This document shows positions 62,885 to 64,000 of a DNA stretch of 64,000 nucleotides, piece after piece. Source of the DNA: Paragonimus heterotremus (lineage: Eukaryota > Platyhelminthes > Trematoda > Plagiorchiida > Troglotrematidae). The stretch lies in assembly GCA_013368495.1 (NCBI GenBank), contig LUCH01000562.1, positions 100,636 through 164,635 on the forward strand. Reading direction: 5' to 3'. The position numbers and the translations under genes are program-made. Positions within the stretch are counted from its first letter, which is position 1, and every line of letters starts with the position of its first letter. The notes beneath the pieces were generated by a model that did not search any database, had not been told where the DNA came from, and saw nothing but the letters and a program-made list of their open reading frames with translations.

Positions 62885-62908
62885 GTTCTCGTCAGAAACA
62901 GATAACTT
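62885..62908 (-). CDS. Cadherin gene, possible 24-nt microexon
   Basis: It encodes KLSVSDEN in phase 0/0 between acceptor GACCCACAG and donor GTAAAC. It lies only 79 nt below the preceding exon. An alternative acceptor at 62936 would add RFILSYDPQ in the same frame. The neighbouring exons (62988 and 60920) are also phase-compatible with each other without it, so it may be alternative or false. Confidence 0.3.
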
Positions 62909-62987
62909 CTGTGGGTCGTAAGATAGGATGAATCGCTCATGTATGTGATATGCCCCATTTTTTTTCAAAAACAGCCAACCATTTTAC

Positions 62988-63114
62988 CACCGTTATTTTA
63001 AATACTAGGTTGTTGGTGGAGTAGTCGTAAAAATAATAGTGCCCTCTATCTTCTTGAAGTGATGAGTCACATGTCCCATATTTCATGTCTATCTCAGGTG
63101 AATCTGGAAACAGC
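62988..63114 (-). CDS. Cadherin gene, candidate exon: extracellular beta-rich segment
   Basis: A 127-nt exon (1+126), phase 2 in, phase 0 out. The acceptor has a long pyrimidine tract ending TCGCTCAG and the donor is GTAAAA. It encodes 42 residues with one cysteine and ends YYFYDYSTNNLVFKITV, an alternating polar/hydrophobic strand pattern like the last strands of a cadherin repeat. The following exons supply the D-x-x-x-x-x-P turn that would close that repeat. I recognise no stronger motif in it. Confidence 0.6.
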
Positions 63115-63555
63115 CTGAGCGAATAGAACAAGTGAAAAAGTTGACTAACTGAATTCCGTAGAGCTAGCGACCACAAATTTGCTCTAGACTAGGAGGAACA
63201 ATTATTTTTCTCAAACTTTAAATAAAGTGAAGGTGGCTCCTCTAAAACGATTACGGACAGTCAGTGTGGTTCCATAAGTGATCAACTCAAACCTTTCAAA
63301 CTACAGAATTTCCAAATCAATTATGAGAACAGTTTAGTGGTCTGTTGTTTGTATATTCCGTTGATAATAACAAAATCAGACAATATGGTATGAACACGTG
63401 TAAATGCTATCAAACATTTGATGACATCAGAAATGACAACCCACTTTGGTTGTTTAAAAAGGCTAAAAGATTCCCAATGATAATACCCTAGTAAACGCTA
63501 AAGAAATTGTGAGGGTTCTAGAAATACACGAAATGAAATGGTTGACTCAGCCCAC
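63115..63555 (-). other. Intron
   Basis: 441 nt; nothing seen beyond the splice borders. Confidence 0.4.
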
Positions 63556-63625
63556 CTCAAGATCTTCGACGCAGTAGCAATAACAACCGAACTAAGCGAA
63601 GCAGGTAATAATCTCTCGAGCACAC
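63556..63625 (-). CDS. Cadherin gene, candidate exon: cadherin-repeat fragment
   Basis: A 70-nt candidate exon, phase 1 in and phase 2 out. It reads VLERLLPASLSSVVIATASK, which resembles the LDRE...V.ATD stretch of a cadherin repeat with the acidic residues partly lost. The acceptor is CTGCACAG. The donor GTGGGC is weak. The split codon AG+G joins cleanly to the exon at 63114. This is the most upstream exon I could read in the window. It is uncertain because of the donor. Confidence 0.4.
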
Positions 63626-63734
63626 CTGTGCAGCTTATTGTCAACAATGTAATAAGACAACAGTAATGAGAAATAGGTTTAGTGACAATTAGCACATCAA
63701 GTCAATTGCTTCATTTTTGTACTGCTGACACTAT

Positions 63735-64000
63735 CACAATTGGCGACGCGGACTTCTGTAACTTCTTACGGTAGATTCCTGTTCACTTGAAATTCTGAAT
63801 ATTCATAATTCGTCGAGAGGAGCCGAGGATTATTTAGAACGTCTTGAAATATAGTGTCTCGCGGGGAAACAGCTGAAAGCAGAAAAGAAAGCCCCTCGAA
63901 TCTTCACTGCAAATGACAAAGATGTGTACTGCTTGGTGAAAAACTGGTCATTTCCTGATTCATCAATTTCTCTTTCCTACGAATCCTTGAAGAAGCTGCT
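63735..64000 (+). mobile_element. Ty3/gypsy-type retrotransposon leader and gag fragment, degenerate
   Basis: The plus strand reads a gag-like frame from about 63765 to the window edge: RGAEDYLERLEI, an in-frame TAG at 63852-63854, then CLAGKQLKAEKKAPRIFTAN and DVYCLVKNWSFPDSSISLSY. The pattern of a short helix, then a V/A-x-D-x-Y-x-L-x-K-x-L turn, then P-x-S...SY-L-K-L-L is that of gypsy/CsRn1-like gag capsid regions known from flukes. Upstream, TTGGCGACGCGGAC at 63741-63754 resembles the GGCGACGAGGA leader found just before gag in such elements. The stop makes this copy defective. It lies antisense inside the cadherin gene and continues past the right edge. Confidence 0.65.

Larger units (their letters stand above)
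155..63625 (-). other. Gene span: type III (N-cadherin-like) cadherin, internal and 3' part
   Basis: I read a single minus-strand gene from 26 candidate exons. Domain order in the protein is cadherin-like sequence, membrane-proximal NC-like region, EGF1, LamG1, EGF2, LamG2, EGF3, one transmembrane helix and a cytoplasmic start. This order is known for nonchordate classical cadherins such as Drosophila CadN. A single TM directly after EGF3 argues against CELSR/Flamingo, which has a GPS and seven TMs, and the low EGF count argues against Fat or Crumbs. Family knowledge makes it a calcium-dependent adhesion receptor at the plasma membrane. All exon phases agree except between 2366 and 1258. The true start lies beyond 64 kb and the end probably left of base 1. 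The sequence is highly divergent, so orthology to CadN is inference. Confidence 0.75.

Noticed and set aside
1..64000. Prokaryotic or viral origin
   Set aside because: No long ORFs, no operon structure or ribosome-binding sites; clear spliceosomal introns and metazoan extracellular domains.

Overview
The window looks like a piece of an AT-rich (roughly 40% G+C by eye), intron-dominated metazoan genome, most probably a flatworm and within flatworms a fluke. The reasons are very small coding exons separated by kilobase introns with GT-AG borders, a tRNA-derived SINE family, a Ty3/gypsy gag remnant at the right edge and a dispersed repeat with hammerhead-ribozyme-like core motifs. No ORF is long enough to be an intronless gene. 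The species assignment is inference.

Almost the whole window can be read as one giant gene on the minus strand, running from about 63.6 kb down to the left edge. I assembled 26 candidate exons (about 2.8 kb of coding sequence in 64 kb) by reading acceptor and donor sites and requiring that reading phases join. Every junction is phase-compatible and stop-free except one (2366 to 1258), where an exon or the true donor is missing. In protein order the segments are: degenerate cadherin-repeat-like sequence (63.6-60.8 kb); a long, partly cysteine-rich membrane-proximal region made of many tiny exons (58.2-33.1 kb), positioned like the nonchordate-cadherin 'NC/PCCD' region; EGF1 (28.5/25.6 kb); laminin-G 1 (25.6-19.2 kb); EGF2 (19.2 kb); laminin-G 2 (15.0-2.4 kb); EGF3 plus a transmembrane helix (1.26-1.02 kb); and the start of a cytoplasmic tail (272-155). 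EGF-LamG-EGF-LamG-EGF-TM is the layout of type III (DN-cadherin-like) nonchordate classical cadherins, so the product is probably a cell-adhesion receptor of the neuronal or epithelial surface. The N-terminal cadherin repeats lie beyond 64 kb, and any catenin-binding tail would lie left of position 1.

The EGF/LamG/TM exons are well supported. The very small exons between 58 and 33 kb are individually weaker and rest on splice signals plus phase agreement. The introns hold two full copies and two partial tails of a tRNA-derived SINE, a foldback (inverted-repeat) element at 23.2 kb that shares a 36-base block with a hammerhead-like locus at 33.8 kb, a 13-bp perfect inverted repeat at 44.4 kb, short tandem repeats, and a gypsy leader/gag fragment at 63.7-64.0 kb. 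No CRISPR, operon, rRNA or confident tRNA gene was seen.
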